A stretch of DNA of 64,000 nucleotides, taken from positions 3,844,001 through 3,908,000 of the forward strand of contig NZ_CP048833.1 in NCBI RefSeq assembly GCF_012971725.1, given 5' to 3'. The translations under genes and the position numbers were made by a program. A model generated the notes under the pieces. It saw only the letters and a program-made list of their open reading frames with translations, ran no database searches and was not told the DNA's origin. Positions 42,465-50,117 of this stretch are shown one piece after another. This DNA comes from Pseudomonas multiresinivorans (GTDB lineage: Bacteria; Pseudomonadota; Gammaproteobacteria; Pseudomonadales; Pseudomonadaceae). Each line of letters starts with the position of its first letter. Position 1 is the first letter of the stretch.

Positions 42465-43173
42465 GGCTTTGGCTTTGGCAAGATTTCCAGATAAACGTCA
42501 GCGCACTCCGAACGCCCCGTTCAGGAGGCCTCGTTGAAGCGGAGTTTCAGGGGTTGAGCGGCATGGATGCCGCGAGAGCTGCGATGGGCCAGGGATGGCC
42601 CTTCGCAGCGTGCCCCTGAAACTTCGCTTCAACGAGGGAATTTTTCGCCTAAGCGAAAAACCGGATGTCCGGGGCGAGCCTTCTTGGTTACTTCTTTGGC
42701 GTTTGAAAGAAGTGACTCGCCCGAGGGGGCGAAACCCAATACATCCGAACACGCAAATGCGACGCTAAACACCAACTCAAAACATCGCGGGCATGGCGTG
42801 CGCCTACAAATTGGCTCCCCCAGGAGCGGACCTTGTCCGCAGTGCTTTTGCTTGGGGTTGAGTGTTTCCGCGCCGCTTCGGCGTACGCGCGAACGTCTTG
42901 TTTCGCCCCCTCGGGCGAGTCCCTTTTGGCAAACGCCCCAAAAGGAACCAAAAAGTCTCGCCCCTACATCCGGTTTTTCGCTTCGCGAAAAATACCCTCG
43001 GTTCTTCGAAGTTTCAGGGGCCCGCGGCGAAGGGCCATCCCTGGCCCATCGCCGCTCTCGCGACATCCATGTCGCTCAACCCCTGAAACTCCGATCACCT
43101 TCGGCCTCCTGAAAGGGGCACTCGGCGCGTGCGGATATTTCTCTGGAAGCCCTCAAAAGCCAAAGCCAAAGCC
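42465..43173. repeat. Long imperfect inverted repeat (about 700 bp hairpin)
   Basis: The left arm (42465 to about 42785) and right arm (about 42850 to 43173) are imperfect reverse complements over roughly 300 bp. Shared landmarks are TTCAGGAGGCC, GGAGTTTCAGGGGTTGAGCG, CGATGGGCCAGGGATGGCCC, GCGAAAAACCGGATGT and CTCGCCCGAGGGGGCGAAAC, in the same order in each arm. Each arm contains its own hairpins, such as GGGCC/GGCCC and GTTTCAGGGG/CCCCTGAAAC. The outer ends carry GGCTTTGGCTTT on the left and AAAGCC repeats on the right. The open frames here are short, overlap on both strands and lack starts, so I consider it non-coding. It occupies the space between the convergent AraC and YeiH genes. Confidence 0.85.
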
Positions 43174-43245
43174 AAAGCCAAAGCCAAAGCCAAAGCCAAA
43201 GCCAAAGCCAAAGCCAAAGCCAAAGCCAAAGCCAAAGCCAAAGCC
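43156..43245 (+). repeat. Hexanucleotide tandem repeat (AAAGCC)15
   Basis: Fifteen uninterrupted AAAGCC units from 43156 to 43245, overlapping the right end of the long inverted repeat. The left end of that repeat has only two units of the complement (GGCTTT, 42465-42476). It would read Lys-Pro repeats in one frame but lies in no credible gene. A perfect array of this length is likely to vary in copy number. Confidence 0.95.
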
Positions 43246-43262
43246 AAAACAGGATTCTTTGC

Positions 43263-43342
43263 GTAGGGCGGATAACCCGGAACGGGTTATCCGCCGATAG
43301 CCACGTCGGCGGGTAACGCTGGCGCGTTATGCGCCCTACGGC
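43263..43342. repeat. GTAGGGCGGATAACC inverted-repeat element, copy 1
   Basis: GTAGGGCGGATAACCCGGAA begins at 43263 and CGCGTTATGCGCCCTAC ends at 43341. Inside are further dyads (AACCCGGAACGGGTT, CGTTACCCGCC-like). It is followed closely by the end of the YeiH gene. A half copy is at 52351-52406. Confidence 0.75.
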
Positions 43343-43362
43343 TTACGACCGACGCAGCGGGC

Positions 43363-44373
43363 TCAACCCGCGACCTTCAACATCCCCAGCACCAACAGGG
43401 CCAGAAACACCGTCTCCCCCACCATCAGCAGGATCGGCTTCACCCCCACCGTCGCCAGCGCCTTGAGCTGGGTCTTCATACCCAGCGCCGCGATGGAAAT
43501 CACCAGGCACCACTGCGACAGCTTCCCACCGGCTTCAACCAGCATCGACGGCAGATAGCCGGTGCTGTTCACCGCCGCCAACAGCACGAAGCCCACGGCA
43601 AACCACGGCAAAAGCGGTGGACGTTTGTCGCCCGGTTCCACGCCGCGTGCGCGGGTGATCATCGCCGCGCAGAGAATCACCGGCAGCAGCATCGCCACGC
43701 GCATCAGCTTGACCACCGTGGCGCTGTCACCGACTTCCTTCGACAGGCTGTAGCCAGCGCCGACCACCTGGGCCACGTCGTGGATAGTGCCGCCGAGGAA
43801 GATGCCCGCCTGCAGCGGCGGCAGACCCAGGGACCGGACGATCATCGGGTAGAGGATCATCGCCAGGGTCGAGAGTGCCGACACGCCGAGCACGGTGAAC
43901 AGCGTGGCCTTCTCCTTCTGCGTGTGCGCCGGCAACGCGGCCGCCAATGCCAGGGCCGCCGAAGCGCCGCAGATGGCGGTGGCGCCGCCGGTGAGCAGGC
44001 CGAAGAGGAAGTTGAAGCCCATGGCGCGCGCCGCCGCGATGGACACCAGGATGGTCACCGTCACCAGCACCACCACCATGACCACCGGCTGCCAGCCCAG
44101 CTCGGCGATCTGCCCGAAGGTAATGCGGATGCCGAGCAGCGCCACGCCCAGGCGCAGGATTTCGCGGGCGGTGAATTCGATGCCGGCCTTGCACACGCTG
44201 TCGGCGGCGAGGAAGTTCATCGCCAGGCCGAGCAGCAACGCGAAGAGCATCACCGGCGCGCCGTAGTGCTCGGACAGAAAGGTCGCGGCAGCCGCCACCA
44301 TGGCGCTGACCAGCAGCCCCGGCAGCAGCGTACGGCTGCGCGTGCCGAGCGCGGAAATCATCAGCGCGGTCAT
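43363..44373 (-). CDS. YeiH-family putative sulfate exporter (UPF0324)
   Basis: 336 residues and about 10-11 TM segments. Family signatures include LFALLLGLAMNFLA, GIEFTAREILRLGVALLGIRITFGQIAELG, LTGGATAICGASAALALAAALP and GIFLGGTIHDVAQVVGAGYSLS. YeiH proteins are annotated as sulfate exporters on weak evidence; members occur next to sulfonate and sulfite genes. It overlaps the Rieske gene (ATGA) and is last in the seven-gene operon, where the TauD-like enzyme might release sulfite or another anion to be exported. Confidence 0.88.
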   Translation of the reverse strand: MTALMISALGTRSRTLLPGLLVSAMVAAAATFLSEHYGAPVMLFALLLGLAMNFLAADSVCKAGIEFTAREILRLGVALLGIRITFGQIAELGWQPVVMVVVLVTVTILVSIAAARAMGFNFLFGLLTGGATAICGASAALALAAALPAHTQKEKATLFTVLGVSALSTLAMILYPMIVRSLGLPPLQAGIFLGGTIHDVAQVVGAGYSLSKEVGDSATVVKLMRVAMLLPVILCAAMITRARGVEPGDKRPPLLPWFAVGFVLLAAVNSTGYLPSMLVEAGGKLSQWCLVISIAALGMKTQLKALATVGVKPILLMVGETVFLALLVLGMLKVAG

Positions 44374-44696
44374 GCTGGCATCTCCTGATCAGCGATCACC
44401 ACGTGGCACTCGCCGGCGATCCAGGAAATCCCGTGCCGGCGCAAGCCGAAACCCTTGATCCCCGCCGGGCAACCCGTGGCCACGTCGAAGCGCAGGCCAT
44501 GGGCCGGGCACTGCAACCAGGGGCCATCCAGGCGGCCGCTGAACAGCGAGGCACCGGCGTGGGGGCAGCTGTCTTCGATGGCGTGCAGTTCGCCGTCGAT
44601 ATCGAACAGCAGGAAGATGCCTTTCTCGTGATGGAACAGGCTTCTGCCACCGCGCGCCGGCAGGCGTTCGGCGGGAATACGGACCACACCGCTCAT
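44370..44696 (-). CDS. Rieske-type [2Fe-2S] protein
   Basis: 108 residues, one Rieske domain. Cluster ligands Cys44 and His46 (DSCPHAG) and Cys63 and His66 (LQCPAHGLRF) are present. This is the size of soluble Rieske ferredoxins that feed ring-hydroxylating or other oxygenases; no oxygenase alpha subunit is in the operon. It could donate electrons to an enzyme elsewhere or act in an unknown redox step. Overlaps both neighbours by 4 bp. Confidence 0.92.
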   Translation of the reverse strand: MSGVVRIPAERLPARGGRSLFHHEKGIFLLFDIDGELHAIEDSCPHAGASLFSGRLDGPWLQCPAHGLRFDVATGCPAGIKGFGLRRHGISWIAGECHVVIADQEMPA

Positions 44697-45358
44697 GCCG
44701 GAATCGCCTCCGGGAACTGTCGTTCCAGCGCACGATAGAGCGCCGCCAGCAGCTGCTCCGGGCTCTGCCCGCCGAGGGCGAAAGCGCGGCCTTCGAGGAG
44801 GAACATCGGCACGCTGGAATCGGCCAGGGCCACGCGGCGGCCGATGAACTGGCGCGCGCCGTCGGCCAGGGCTTCGTCGAAGTCAGCCACGTCGAAATCA
44901 CAGGCGCGCAGCAGGCGGCGCAGGGTATCGCGCTGGCCGATGTCCTGGCCGAGCTGGAAGTGCGCGCGGAAGATCATCTCCAGCAACTGCTCCTTCTGGT
45001 TCTCGCTGCCCACATGCGCCGCGCGCTGAAACACCCGGTGCGCATAGGTGGTGTTGGGCATCGTGAGGATGCGTTCCAGATCGAGGTCGATCTTGGCGCC
45101 CTCCGCCGCCCGCCGCACTTCGCCCATGCGCGCCTTCACAGCACGCTTGCCGCCCAGGCGGCGCTGGTAGAACTCGGCGAAGGGCTCGCCCTCCATCGGC
45201 AGCTGCGGCAGCAGCTGCAAGCCGAGCCAGTTAACTCGCACCTGCAGTTCCGGGCGCTGGCGCGCCAGCAGGCGCAGCGCCACATCGAGGTTGCGCTTGC
45301 CGATCAGGCACCAGGGGCAGATGAAGTCGAAGGTCATTTCCAGGTTGAGAGTCGGCAT
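44693..45358 (-). CDS. DsbA-family oxidoreductase, FrnE-like
   Basis: 221 residues from the ATG at 45358 (AGGAGGG upstream, overlapping the MFS stop as TGATG). LNLEMTFDFICPWCLIGKRNLDVAL has the CPWC active site (Cys14, Cys17) at the first strand, as in FrnE and 2-hydroxychromene-2-carboxylate isomerase relatives. PNTTYAHRVFQRAAHV and SVPMFLLEGRAFALGGQSPEQLL complete the DsbA fold. No signal peptide, so cytoplasmic. It may be an isomerase or a glutathione/thiol-using enzyme in the pathway of this operon. Confidence 0.9.
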   Translation of the reverse strand: MPTLNLEMTFDFICPWCLIGKRNLDVALRLLARQRPELQVRVNWLGLQLLPQLPMEGEPFAEFYQRRLGGKRAVKARMGEVRRAAEGAKIDLDLERILTMPNTTYAHRVFQRAAHVGSENQKEQLLEMIFRAHFQLGQDIGQRDTLRRLLRACDFDVADFDEALADGARQFIGRRVALADSSVPMFLLEGRAFALGGQSPEQLLAALYRALERQFPEAIPA

Positions 45359-46647
45359 CACGCGCCCTCCTCTTCGCCGCGCAGGCGGCGGATATCGCTG
45401 TGGTAGTGGCGCCGGGCGTAGAGGAACACCAGCGCGGCAAGGATGCTCAGCAGCGGCACGAGCTGGAAGGCGCGGTCCAGACCGATGCGGTCGGCCAGCA
45501 CGCCGGTGAGCAGCGGGCCGGGGGCCAGGCCCAGCAGGTTGTTGGCCAGGGTCAGGGTGGCGAAGGCGGTGCCGTGTACCGCCGGCGCGGTGAGATTGGC
45601 GACCATGGCGCCAGACGGCCCGGAAGTGCCGGCGGCGACCAGCATGCCCAGGCAGATCAGACTCAGCTGCGCGGTGCCCGGCGGCAGGTGGAAAGCGATG
45701 GACAACAGCACGCAGCTGACCAGGCAGAAGCCGATGGCGAGGATGATCTTGCGCGGCGGATTGGCGCGGCCCAGGCGGTCGCAGAGGATGCCGCAGAGCA
45801 CCATGCCGCTGCCGCCGACCAGCACGATCACCGCCGAGATCAGCCCGGCCTTGCCGGTGTCCAGGTGGTAGTAGCGGTTCAGGTAGCTGGGAATCCACAC
45901 CATCACGGCGGCGGCGACAAAGAGTTGCAGCCCGCTGCCCAGGTAGGCGGCGATCACCGAACGGCTGCCGAACAGGCTGCGCAGCGAGCGCCCGCCGACC
46001 TGGCGCGGCGCTTCGGCGGCGGCTACCGGGGCGATACGCTTCTCACTGACGATCAGCGGATAGAGCAGCGCCAGCAGCAGGCCGAACAGTGCCATGCCGG
46101 CGAAGGCCCAACGCCAGCCCAGGTGCGCGGCCAGCACGCCGCCCATACCCATGCCAAGGACGGAGCCGAACATGCCACCGGCCATGAACGCGCCGGTCAG
46201 GGTGGCGCGCAGGTGCGCCGGGAAGACCGAGATGACCACGGCGATGCCGACGCTGCCATAGGCGGCCTCGCCGACGCCGACGAAGAAGCGCGCGGCGAAC
46301 ATCTGCGGGAAGGTCTGCGCCAGGGCGCAGGCCAGGGTAGCCACGCTCCACAGCATGGCCATCAGCGCCAGGCTGCGTACGCGGCCCCAGCGGTCGGCGA
46401 GCAGCGACAGGGGGAAGGTCAGCAAACCGACCATCACCGCGACGATTCCGCTGAGCAGGCCGAGCTGCGCGTCGCTCAGGGCCCATTCGACCTTGAGCAG
46501 CGGGAACACGGCGTTGAGCACCTGGCGCGACATGTAATCGGAGATCAGCAGGCCGAAGGTCAGGGCGAACACCACCCAGGCATAGCGGCGCGGCACGCTG
46601 GGCACGGTAGCAGAGATGTCGCCCAGGGCGACGGAGTGGATGGCCAT
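45358..46647 (-). CDS. MFS transporter (ACS/Spinster-like)
   Basis: 429 residues, 12 TM. YAWVVFALTFGLLISDYMSRQVLNAVFPLLK is the first TM with its conserved Asp-Arg region. FPLSLLADRWGRVRSLALM is the loop 2-3 motif, and GVGEAAYGSVGIAVVISVFP is typical of the Spinster/ACS groups that import organic anions. It is probably the uptake system for the substrate of the surrounding operon. A 117-bp repeat lies between it and the upstream BKACE gene. Confidence 0.9.
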   Translation of the reverse strand: MAIHSVALGDISATVPSVPRRYAWVVFALTFGLLISDYMSRQVLNAVFPLLKVEWALSDAQLGLLSGIVAVMVGLLTFPLSLLADRWGRVRSLALMAMLWSVATLACALAQTFPQMFAARFFVGVGEAAYGSVGIAVVISVFPAHLRATLTGAFMAGGMFGSVLGMGMGGVLAAHLGWRWAFAGMALFGLLLALLYPLIVSEKRIAPVAAAEAPRQVGGRSLRSLFGSRSVIAAYLGSGLQLFVAAAVMVWIPSYLNRYYHLDTGKAGLISAVIVLVGGSGMVLCGILCDRLGRANPPRKIILAIGFCLVSCVLLSIAFHLPPGTAQLSLICLGMLVAAGTSGPSGAMVANLTAPAVHGTAFATLTLANNLLGLAPGPLLTGVLADRIGLDRAFQLVPLLSILAALVFLYARRHYHSDIRRLRGEEEGA

Positions 46648-46715
46648 TGCGCTAGCTCTCCGGGTGAGTCAGTGGATTCTTGTTGTTGTGGGTTGAGGTT
46701 TCTCATTGCACAGCC

Positions 46716-46832
46716 CCTCTCCCCCGCCCTCTCCCTTAAGGGAGAGGGAGTTGTCCGTGCCGGCTGACGCCATGGTCTCTTCCTGCACCGAACGGTCCCC
46801 TCTCCCTTCAGGGAGAGGGTTAGGGAGAGGGC
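46716..46832. repeat. CCCTCTCCC inverted-repeat element, copy 2
   Basis: 117 bp, same organisation as 14742-14857: end CCCTCTCCCCCGCCCTCTCC, middle GTGCCGGCTGACGC, end GGGAGAGGGTTAGGGAGAGG. It lies between the BKACE and MFS genes, inside an apparent operon. Confidence 0.78.
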
Positions 46833-46887
46833 CGTTTCGATACAAATACGAAAAGATCATGGGGTAGCCCTTGCTACAGCAAGCCTG

Positions 46888-47940
46888 TCACGCGCGAAGC
46901 GGGACGGACTTCTGGCCCGGCTGGCGGTTGGGCGCCATGCCGTTCATGCGCAGGGTTTCCTCGACGCTGTCGTACTGCACGCCGATCTTGTAGATGGCGC
47001 GCGCTTCCTTGCCGCTGGCGACTTCGCGACCCAGTTCGTGGGCAACACGGACGCACTGCTGAATCTGCTCGACCGAAGTCATGCGCTGGCCGTGCTGGCC
47101 GATGATGGTGTCCTCGATGCCGCAACGCGGGTGGAGCCCCATGGCCATCGCCATCATGTTGAACGGCAGGACGTTCTTGAGCAGCGACTCGGCGGTGACG
47201 GTGGCGCCGTCCGGTGCACGGTGCACGAAGTTCATGAAGTTGAACGGGTTGGGGCCGTCGAAACCGCCGCCGATGCCGATCCAGGTCAGGTTCAGCGGGC
47301 CCTTGTAGACACCCTTGCGCACCAGGCGCTCGAGGGTTTCCAGGGCATGCATGCCGGTGAGCTGGAAGTGCGGCTGGATGCCCGACGCCTGCAGGCGCTT
47401 GAGGTGCTCCTCGACCCAGGCCGGGCCGGCCGGCACGGTCATCTCGCTATAGGCCGCCTGGTAGAGCGGGTTCTCCAGGGAAGTGCCCTTGAGGTACTCC
47501 GGATAGAGCAGCTCCATGATGTTCATCTGGGTGGTGTTGATCGCCACCGTCACCTGGTCGGGCTTGGGGGTCAGCTCGGCGAGCATGTGGCGGGTGTCGT
47601 CGGACAGCCACTTGGCCGCCTCGCCGTCGCTTTCCGGGGCGAAGGAGATCGAGCCGCCGACCTGGATGATCATGTCCGGCACCGCTTCGCGCACGCCGGC
47701 GATCAGCTCGTTGAACTTGGACAGGCGCTTGGAGCCCTTGCCGTCGAGTTCACGCACGTGCAGGTGGAGCACGGTGGCGCCGGCTTCGTAGCAGTCCACG
47801 GCCTTCTGCACCTGCTCGTCCATGGTCACCGGGATGTCTTCGGGGAAGTCCTCGGGCATCCATTCCGGGCCATAGGGAGCGGTGGTGATGACCACCTTTT
47901 CCTGGTTCTCGGGGTGCAGCGAATCGTCGAAGAATTGCAT
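46888..47940 (-). CDS. BKACE-family beta-keto acid cleavage enzyme (DUF849)
   Basis: 350 residues. VVITTAPYGPEWMPEDFPEDIPVTMDEQVQKAVDCYEAGATVLHLHVREL matches the family start, with zinc ligands in LHLHVRE. Later, IQVGGSISF, RCGIEDTIIGQHGQRMTSVEQIQQCV and the TIM-barrel spacing agree. BKACE enzymes condense a beta-keto acid with acetyl-CoA to give acetoacetate and a new CoA ester; known substrates include 3-keto-5-aminohexanoate and dehydrocarnitine. The substrate here is unknown. It follows the TauD-like gene by 34 bp. Confidence 0.9.
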   Translation of the reverse strand: MQFFDDSLHPENQEKVVITTAPYGPEWMPEDFPEDIPVTMDEQVQKAVDCYEAGATVLHLHVRELDGKGSKRLSKFNELIAGVREAVPDMIIQVGGSISFAPESDGEAAKWLSDDTRHMLAELTPKPDQVTVAINTTQMNIMELLYPEYLKGTSLENPLYQAAYSEMTVPAGPAWVEEHLKRLQASGIQPHFQLTGMHALETLERLVRKGVYKGPLNLTWIGIGGGFDGPNPFNFMNFVHRAPDGATVTAESLLKNVLPFNMMAMAMGLHPRCGIEDTIIGQHGQRMTSVEQIQQCVRVAHELGREVASGKEARAIYKIGVQYDSVEETLRMNGMAPNRQPGQKSVPLRA

Positions 47941-47974
47941 GTCTGTCTCCTGGAATTGTTGTTGTCGAGAGGGC

Positions 47975-48823
47975 TCAGAACGGCTTGTCGCCGATGATTC
48001 CGGCGCGCTCCATGCGGCGCACGCAGGGCGGGTAGTCCATCACCGCGTAGTGCTGGGTACAGCGGTTGTCCCAGATCGCCACGTCGTTCTTCTTCCAGCG
48101 CCAGCGCACCTGGAATTCGGGGATGTACACCTGGCTCACCAGGTAGCGCAGCAGGTCGGACGCACCGGGGTTGGCGTCCTGGCCGAAGCGCACGTTCTGC
48201 GGGGTGTGGTAGTTGGTGAAGTGAGTGGTGAAGGCGTTGACGAACAGCACCTTCTCGCCGGTTTCGGGGTGGGTGCGCACCACCGGGTGCTCGGCGTCCG
48301 GGTACATGGCCTTGAGCGCCAGGCGCTTCTCGATCGGCATGGCGGCGCCGAAGCTGGCCTCGATGCTGTGGCGGGCGCGCAGCTTTTCGATGCGCTCCTT
48401 GATCTCGGCCGGGAGCATGTCGTAGGCCAAGGCCATGTTCGCCCACATGGTGTCGCCGCCTACCGGCGGGCACTCCACGCAGCGCAGGACGCAGCCCAGG
48501 GGCGGCGCCTCGCGCCAGGTGGCGTCTGTGTGCCAGGCGTTTTCGTAGCGGTCGTTGGGCAGGTCCGGGGTCTTGTAGATGCGCACCAGGCCCGGATGCT
48601 CCGGGTCGCTGCCGGCCACCGGGTGGTCTTCCAGCTCGCCGAAGCGGCGGGCGAAGGCGACGTGCTCGGCGCGGCTGAAGTCCTGGTCGCGCAGGAACAG
48701 CACCTTGTGCTTGAGCAGCAGCTCGCGCAGCTCGGCGAACAGGCCTTCGTCGCGCGACGCATCGCCCAGGTTCACTCCTGAAATCTCGGCGCCGATGCTG
48801 CAGGTCAGACGTTCTACGTGCAT
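47975..48823 (-). CDS. TauD/TfdA-family 2-oxoglutarate-dependent dioxygenase
   Basis: 282 residues from the ATG at 48823 (GAGGGCG upstream). IGAEISGVNLGDASRDEGLFAELRELLLKHKVLFLRDQDFSRAEHVAFARRFGEL is the family N-terminus. Iron ligands are His98 and Asp100 (ENAWHTDATW) and His258 (DNRCTQHYAV); an Arg of RRMERAG would bind 2-oxoglutarate. Members hydroxylate next to sulfonate, ether, carnitine-like or aromatic groups, releasing succinate and CO2. It probably starts the breakdown pathway of this operon. Confidence 0.93.
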   Translation of the reverse strand: MHVERLTCSIGAEISGVNLGDASRDEGLFAELRELLLKHKVLFLRDQDFSRAEHVAFARRFGELEDHPVAGSDPEHPGLVRIYKTPDLPNDRYENAWHTDATWREAPPLGCVLRCVECPPVGGDTMWANMALAYDMLPAEIKERIEKLRARHSIEASFGAAMPIEKRLALKAMYPDAEHPVVRTHPETGEKVLFVNAFTTHFTNYHTPQNVRFGQDANPGASDLLRYLVSQVYIPEFQVRWRWKKNDVAIWDNRCTQHYAVMDYPPCVRRMERAGIIGDKPF

Positions 48824-48833
48824 GGCGGCGCCC

Positions 48834-49814
48834 TCAGATGACGAAGATCGACGAGCCGGTGGTCTTGCGCGACTCGAGGTCGCGGTGCGCTTGCACGGCA
48901 TCTTCCAGCGCGTAGTGCTGGTTGATCTCGATGCGGATGTCGCCGTTGCCCACGTGGGTAAACAACTCATCCAGCAACGCCGCCTTCTCCGCCGGGTCGG
49001 CGATGTAGTCGGCCAGGGCCGGGCGAGTGAGGAAGATCGAGCCCTTCATCGCCAGCAGCACCGGATCGAACGGCGGGATCGGGCCGGAGGCGGTGCCGAC
49101 GCAGACCATCAGCCCGCGGCGCTTGAGCGACTCCAGGGAGGTCATGAAGGTGTCCTTGCCGACGCTGTCGAACACCACGTCCACGCCACGTCCGTCGGTG
49201 AGCTCGCGCACGCGCTCGGCGACACTCTCGTGGCTGTAGTTGATGACGTGTTCGCAGCCGTGGGCGAAGGCCACTTCGGCCTTGGCATCGCTGGAAACGG
49301 TACCGATCACCCGCAGACCGAGCAGCTTCGCCCACTGCACAACGATCAGCCCGACGCCACCGGCGGCGGCGTGCAGCAGGATGCTCTGGCCCGGCTTGAA
49401 GTCGTGGATGCGGCGCAGCAGGTAGGCCGAGGTCAGGCCGCGCATGGTCATGGCGGCGGCGGTCTCGAAGGCGATGTTCTCCGGCAGGCGGATCAGCGGC
49501 GCCGCCGGAACCAGACGCTCGGTGCTGTAGGCGCCGAGGGTGTTGATGAAGCCGGTGTAGGTCACACGGTCGCCGGGCACGACGTTGGTCACGCCCTCGC
49601 CCACCGCGACCACTACGCCGGCGGCTTCCACGCCCATGCCGCTGGGCAGCGGAACGGCGTAGGTGCCATTGCGGAAGTAGGTGTCGGCGTAGTTCAGGCC
49701 CACCGCCACATGGCGGATGCGCACTTGCCCCGGGCCGGGCTCGCCGACCTCCACGTCCTCGTAACGCAGGACTTCGGGTCCCCCTGTTTCATAGAAACGA
49801 ACGGCTTTGGCCAT
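48834..49814 (-). CDS. NADPH:quinone oxidoreductase-like zinc-independent MDR enzyme (Qor)
   Basis: 326 residues from the ATG at 49814. VRFYETGGPEVLRYEDVEVGEPGPGQVRIRHVAVGLNYADTYFRNGTY is the Qor N-terminus. ILLHAAAGGVGLIVVQWAKLLGLRVIGTVSS is the NADPH fold (AAAGGVG), and DVVFDSVGKDTFMTSLESLKRRG and GSIFLTRPALADYIADP are conserved in QOR-1 proteins. No zinc-binding cysteines. It reduces quinones or enones with NADPH. It is the first gene of the seven-gene operon, 10 bp from the TauD gene. Confidence 0.93.
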   Translation of the reverse strand: MAKAVRFYETGGPEVLRYEDVEVGEPGPGQVRIRHVAVGLNYADTYFRNGTYAVPLPSGMGVEAAGVVVAVGEGVTNVVPGDRVTYTGFINTLGAYSTERLVPAAPLIRLPENIAFETAAAMTMRGLTSAYLLRRIHDFKPGQSILLHAAAGGVGLIVVQWAKLLGLRVIGTVSSDAKAEVAFAHGCEHVINYSHESVAERVRELTDGRGVDVVFDSVGKDTFMTSLESLKRRGLMVCVGTASGPIPPFDPVLLAMKGSIFLTRPALADYIADPAEKAALLDELFTHVGNGDIRIEINQHYALEDAVQAHRDLESRKTTGSSIFVI

Positions 49815-49978
49815 GGCCGGAATCTCCAGTTGTCTTGTTGTCGTGGGCGCTTTCGTTTGGAGCGGGCAAGCGCCCTTTGAGCGGACAATAGGCAGGGGCC
49901 GGGCGGGAAGCTTCACATCGTGCGACAGGGGCTTTTCATTTCATGACAGGCCGTAAGGCTCAGGACTCAGGCGTGCCT

Positions 49979-50057
49979 GTGGGAGCGAGCTTGCTCGCGA
50001 ACCGTGTCTGCCGGCAGCTCCAGGCATCAAGCGGTTCGCGAGCAAGCTCGCTCCCAC
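49979..50057. repeat. REP pair, family B
   Basis: Facing copies at 49979-50002 (GTGGGAGCGAGCTTGCTCGC) and 50034-50057. It lies in the 303-bp space between the Qor start and the YibH-like stop; the rest of that space holds the terminator-like hairpin at 50086 and presumably the promoter of the catabolic operon. Confidence 0.87.
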
Positions 50058-50085
50058 AATTTTTGGGGTGACTGCGGAGGAAATG

Positions 50086-50107
50086 GCTGCGGCCGGACGG
50101 CCGCAGC
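50086..50107 (-). terminator. Stem-loop after the YibH-like gene
   Basis: GCTGCGGCCG (50086-50095) and CGGCCGCAGC (50098-50107) form a 10-bp stem, 10 bp after the stop of the minus-strand HlyD gene. It is followed on that strand by CATTTCC, a weak T tract. Probably the operon terminator. Confidence 0.5.
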
Positions 50108-50117
50108 GCGGGGTGGA

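Noticed and set aside
43156..43245. CRISPR array
   Set aside because: It is a hexamer tandem repeat without spacers, and no cas genes are present.
42833..43300. Protein with a Lys-Pro repeat
   Set aside because: The frame is created by the AAAGCC hexamer array, has no ribosome binding site and crosses the non-coding inverted repeat.
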